DNA of 8,078 nt, from NCBI GenBank assembly GCA_964572365.1, contig CAZNFK010000100.1:1-8078 (forward strand), read 5' to 3'. The notes beneath the pieces were generated by a model, which searched no databases, was not told where the DNA came from, and saw nothing but the letters and a program-made list of their open reading frames with translations. The position numbers and the translations under genes are program-made. This stretch comes from Salinimicrobium sp964572365 (GTDB lineage Bacteria > Bacteroidota > Bacteroidia > Flavobacteriales > Flavobacteriaceae). This document shows positions 6,227 to 8,078 of this stretch, piece after piece. Position 1 is the first letter of the stretch; each line of letters opens with the position of its first letter.

Positions 6227-6700
6227 ATGAAACAATTCCTTCTACTATTACTCATTAGTCTCACTCTGAGCTGCAATGGCAATGCCCAGAAAGAGAAAGA
6301 ATATCCCGTGTCGAAATCGGAAGCCGAATGGAAAGCGGAATTAGATCCGCAGGAATTCCAGGTCCTTAGAAAAAAAGGAACGGAAAGGGCTTTTTCCAGT
6401 GAACTTAACGACATAGAAGAACCCGGCACCTTCGTGTGTGCGGCCTGCGGGCAGCCTTTATATCAAACCAAACACAAATTTGACAGCGGCACAGGCTGGC
6501 CAAGTTTTGATAGGCCAATAGATGAAAAGTATGTCGATTACCGTCCCGACAGGATAGGAGGATATTCAGCTACAGAGGTGGTGTGCGCCAATTGCGGCGG
6601 CCATTTGGGACATGTTTTCAATGACGGCCCAAAAGAAACTACAGGTAAAAGGCATTGCATCAATGGGGTAGCCCTGGACTTCATTCCCGATAATGAATAG
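6227..6700 (+). CDS. msrB: Exported peptide-methionine (R)-S-oxide reductase MsrB, one-Cys form
   Basis: Reduces methionine-R-sulfoxide in proteins, here outside the inner membrane. Of 157 residues, the first 15-20 form a signal peptide (KQFLLLLLISLTLSC). Cys16 could be lipidated, although threonine at -3 is unusual; signal peptidase I cleavage after NGNA is the alternative. The MsrB domain covers about 26-153. Zinc ligands are C71 and C74 (CAAC) and C120 and C123 (CANC). The catalytic cysteine is C144 in RHCIN, and GHLGHVF (125-131) is conserved. At the usual resolving-cysteine site, the GWPSF motif is preceded by SGT: Thr89 replaces Cys. All other cysteines are accounted for as zinc ligands or signal-peptide Cys. 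The enzyme would thus need direct reduction of its sulfenic acid by a thioredoxin-like protein. It follows the hydrolase by 31 nt; a second msrB begins 77 nt downstream. Confidence 0.93.
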   Translation: MKQFLLLLLISLTLSCNGNAQKEKEYPVSKSEAEWKAELDPQEFQVLRKKGTERAFSSELNDIEEPGTFVCAACGQPLYQTKHKFDSGTGWPSFDRPIDEKYVDYRPDRIGGYSATEVVCANCGGHLGHVFNDGPKETTGKRHCINGVALDFIPDNE

Positions 6701-6777
6701 CATTCCGATTAAAAAAGTTTACAAATAGTTTAAGAGCTAAAAACGGGCTCATTGCTTATTTTAGAAGAAACGATCTT

Positions 6778-7182
6778 ATGAAAAAGAAATATCCAATAGA
6801 ACATTCAGATGCCGAGTGGCGCGATAAACTTTCCGAAGAACAGTACAGGGTACTGCGACAAAAAGGAACAGAAGCCCCTCATTCGGGTAAATACAACCTG
6901 CATTTCCAGGATGGAGAATACCATTGTGCCGCTTGCGGTGCCAAGCTATTCGAAAGCAATCAAAAATTTGAGAGCAATTGCGGCTGGCCAAGTTTTGATG
7001 ACGCCATTGAAGGCAGCATTGAATATGTTCAGGACAGAAGCCATGGAATGGTAAGGACCGAAATACTTTGTGCTAACTGCGGCAGCCATCTGGGGCACGT
7101 GTTTGACGATGGCCCTACCCATACGGGACAACGCTTTTGCGTAAACTCGGCCAGTATAGATTTTGAAACCAAAACTAAATAA
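6778..7182 (+). CDS. msrB: Cytosolic peptide-methionine (R)-S-oxide reductase MsrB, two-Cys form
   Basis: A 134-residue MsrB with no signal peptide, so cytoplasmic, reducing methionine-R-sulfoxide with thioredoxin. The fold starts at once with YPIEHSDAEWRDKLSEEQY. Zinc ligands are C50/C53 (CAAC) and C98/C101 (CANC). The catalytic cysteine is C121 in RFCVNSASIDF, and the resolving cysteine is C68 in ESNCGWPSF, the canonical pair also seen in Escherichia coli MsrB. By eye it is about half identical to the upstream exported MsrB. The two genes share an 18-nt identical stretch over the GWPSFD codons (6494-6511 and 6982-6999), which suggests an old tandem duplication. It is 77 nt downstream of the first msrB; a separate weak promoter in that gap cannot be excluded. 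The next gene begins 1 nt after its stop. Confidence 0.95.
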   Translation: MKKKYPIEHSDAEWRDKLSEEQYRVLRQKGTEAPHSGKYNLHFQDGEYHCAACGAKLFESNQKFESNCGWPSFDDAIEGSIEYVQDRSHGMVRTEILCANCGSHLGHVFDDGPTHTGQRFCVNSASIDFETKTK

Positions 7183-7183
7183 T

Positions 7184-7756
7184 ATGAAACGAATTTATTT
7201 TTTATTAAGCTTTGTACTTATCGCATTCACTTCCTGTTCAGATGACGGGGAAATGGGACCTCCAGGACCACAAGGCCCCCGGGGACCTGAGGGACCTGCG
7301 GGTGTTGACGGATTAATTGGAACAGTATTCGATGTGCAAGGAGATTTCACCGACGCCAATGACTATACCCTTTTTGTGGATTATGCAGAATTTACAGATG
7401 TAGAAGTTTTTGAATCTGATGTAGTTCTGGTTTATCTTAGAGTTGGAACTGACGGCGAATCTGGAGGAGAACCTGTTTACGTTTGGAGACTCCTGCCTCA
7501 AACCTACTATCTCGATGGAGGCGGAACTATGCAGTATAACTATGATTACACCTTCTTTGATGCAACCATTTTCTTAGATTCTGATGTCGATCTGGCTACG
7601 CTTGGTACCGCATTTACCGATGATCAAGTGTTTAGGGTTGCTATATTGCCTGCAGAATTTGCACAGGACAATTCATTAGACGTTTCAAATTACGAAGCCG
7701 TGATGTCGGCACTCGATATTCAGGAAAGCGAAATTCCGCAGCTCGATTTGAAATAA
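7184..7756 (+). CDS. Lipoprotein with a short collagen-like Gly-X-Y tract
   Basis: A 190-residue lipoprotein of unknown function. The signal peptide MKRIYFLLSFVLIAFTSC ends at the lipidated Cys18. The residues after it, SDDGE, are acidic and match the type of surface-export signal described for lipoproteins of Bacteroidota, so display on the cell surface is plausible. Glycine then occurs at every third position from 22 to 46, with many prolines (GPPGPQGPRGPEGPAG), a collagen-like stalk of eight triplets. Residues about 47-190 are acidic and rich in Tyr, Phe and Asp, with beta-strand-like stretches (VFESDVVLVYLRVG, VYVWRLLPQTYYL, DQVFRVAILPAEF); I recognise no enzyme motif. I chose the ATG at 7184 because the signal peptide starts there; an upstream TTG at 7163 would overlap msrB and add a charged leader. 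It starts 1 nt after the msrB stop, so it is co-translated with it. Confidence 0.85.
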   Translation: MKRIYFLLSFVLIAFTSCSDDGEMGPPGPQGPRGPEGPAGVDGLIGTVFDVQGDFTDANDYTLFVDYAEFTDVEVFESDVVLVYLRVGTDGESGGEPVYVWRLLPQTYYLDGGGTMQYNYDYTFFDATIFLDSDVDLATLGTAFTDDQVFRVAILPAEFAQDNSLDVSNYEAVMSALDIQESEIPQLDLK

Positions 7757-7776
7757 CAGTTATTGAACAAAACATG

Positions 7777-7807
7777 AAAAGCTCCTTTAGAAAAAGGAGC
7801 TTTTTTT
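7777..7807 (+). terminator. Intrinsic terminator after the collagen-like lipoprotein gene
   Basis: The arms AAAAGCTCCTTT (7777-7788) and AAAGGAGCTTTT (7793-7804) pair over 12 bp around the loop AGAA, and the T-run extends to 7807. It lies 20 nt after the stop codon and ends the hydrolase/msrB/lipoprotein cluster before lpdA. Confidence 0.92.
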
Positions 7808-7882
7808 ATTCCTTCGGGTAAAGCCTAATTACTTATTCCGTTTCCGGGCTTCCAATTTCTTTATGTTTATAGTTTAATTCCG

Positions 7883-7890
7883 TAAATTCG
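7883..7890 (+). promoter_or_regulatory. Candidate -7 element of the lpdA promoter
   Basis: TAAATTCG differs by one base from the Bacteroidota -7 consensus TAnnTTTG. It lies 33 nt before the lpdA ATG, which would give a leader of about 27 nt. No clear TTTG -33 element is found at 19-21 nt upstream; TTATG at 7861-7865 is the nearest and is 17 nt away. lpdA needs its own promoter because a strong terminator precedes it. Confidence 0.3.
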
Positions 7891-7923
7891 CTGTCTTAAA
7901 TTCAGTTACAAAAATTTCCAAAT

Positions 7924-8078
7924 ATGAGTAAATACGATATCATTGTTTTAGGAAGTGGCCCGGGTGGATATGTTACCGCCATCAGAGCTTCACAATTAGG
8001 TTTTAAAACCGCTATTATCGAAAAAGAAAACCTGGGTGGAGTTTGCCTTAACTGGGGTTGTATTCCTACAAAAGCACT
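7924..8078 (+). CDS. lpdA: Dihydrolipoyl dehydrogenase (E3), 3' end outside the window
   Basis: The first 51 codons of the flavoprotein that reoxidises dihydrolipoamide with NAD+ in the pyruvate and 2-oxoglutarate dehydrogenase complexes. The FAD-binding dinucleotide motif is GSGPGG at residues 10-15 after a beta strand (YDIIVLG). The redox-active disulfide motif GGVCLNWGCIPTK is at 38-50, with C41 and C46. IIEKENLGG (31-39) is the strand and loop that contact the FAD ribose. CLNWGCIPTK is typical of the lipoamide dehydrogenases rather than of glutathione or mercuric reductases, although only the N-terminal tenth of the protein can be read. The ATG at 7924 is preceded by an A/T-rich leader without a clear Shine-Dalgarno sequence. 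Confidence 0.93.
   Translation, partial: MSKYDIIVLGSGPGGYVTAIRASQLGFKTAIIEKENLGGVCLNWGCIPTKA

Noticed and set aside
6701..6777. A promoter for the second msrB (TATTTTAG at 6757-6764)
   Set aside because: It resembles a -7 element, but no -33 element lies at the right distance, so it was not listed as a feature.
7163..7183. An earlier TTG start for the collagen-like lipoprotein
   Set aside because: It would overlap msrB and place a charged MKPKLNN leader before a complete signal peptide; the ATG at 7184 gives a normal lipoprotein.
7250..7320. The Gly-X-Y tract as a DNA tandem repeat
   Set aside because: The codons vary from triplet to triplet, so it is a protein-level repeat rather than a simple-sequence array.

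Overview
This looks like the chromosome of a marine-type Flavobacteriaceae (Bacteroidota), plausibly near Gramella/Christiangramia or Salegentibacter. That placement is inferred from protein style: GSGDI head-GIN proteins, flavobacterial lipoprotein signals, a UMF1 transporter and the lpdA N-terminus. A-rich spacers without clear Shine-Dalgarno sequences agree with it. No RNA gene, CRISPR array or insertion sequence is visible, and no gene-free stretch exceeds about 150 bases.

Region 1 (1-2914, + strand) is a tightly packed operon. It holds an ECF sigma factor (5' end outside the window), a single-pass membrane protein in the anti-sigma position, and two exported repeat proteins of the DUF4097/DUF2807 type. 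The first three genes overlap by 11 and 20 nt and the fourth follows after 26 nt. A strong UUCG-loop terminator closes the operon. The likely theme is envelope stress sensing coupled to surface or periplasmic beta-solenoid proteins; the stimulus is unknown.

Region 2 (2951-5173, - strand) carries a periplasm-facing M48 metalloprotease lipoprotein followed by a UMF1-type MFS permease. An intrinsic terminator hairpin lies in the 60-nt gap between them. The permease converges on the sigma operon, and its last codons form part of that operon's terminator.

Region 3 (5326-7756, + strand) starts divergently from the protease after a 152-bp spacer with repeats. It holds an alpha/beta hydrolase, an exported MsrB that lacks the usual resolving cysteine, a cytosolic two-Cys MsrB, and a lipoprotein with a short collagen-like Gly-X-Y tract. 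The last gene starts 1 nt after the second msrB. A terminator follows at about 7777-7807. The two MsrB proteins would cover methionine-R-sulfoxide repair inside and outside the inner membrane.

Region 4 (7924 to the end) is the first 51 codons of dihydrolipoyl dehydrogenase (lpdA), a housekeeping gene.

Most of the window is conserved core-type sequence. The best candidate for an under-described system is the ECF sigma/anti-sigma/double-solenoid operon. The tandem two-compartment MsrB pair with its collagen-like lipoprotein comes second.
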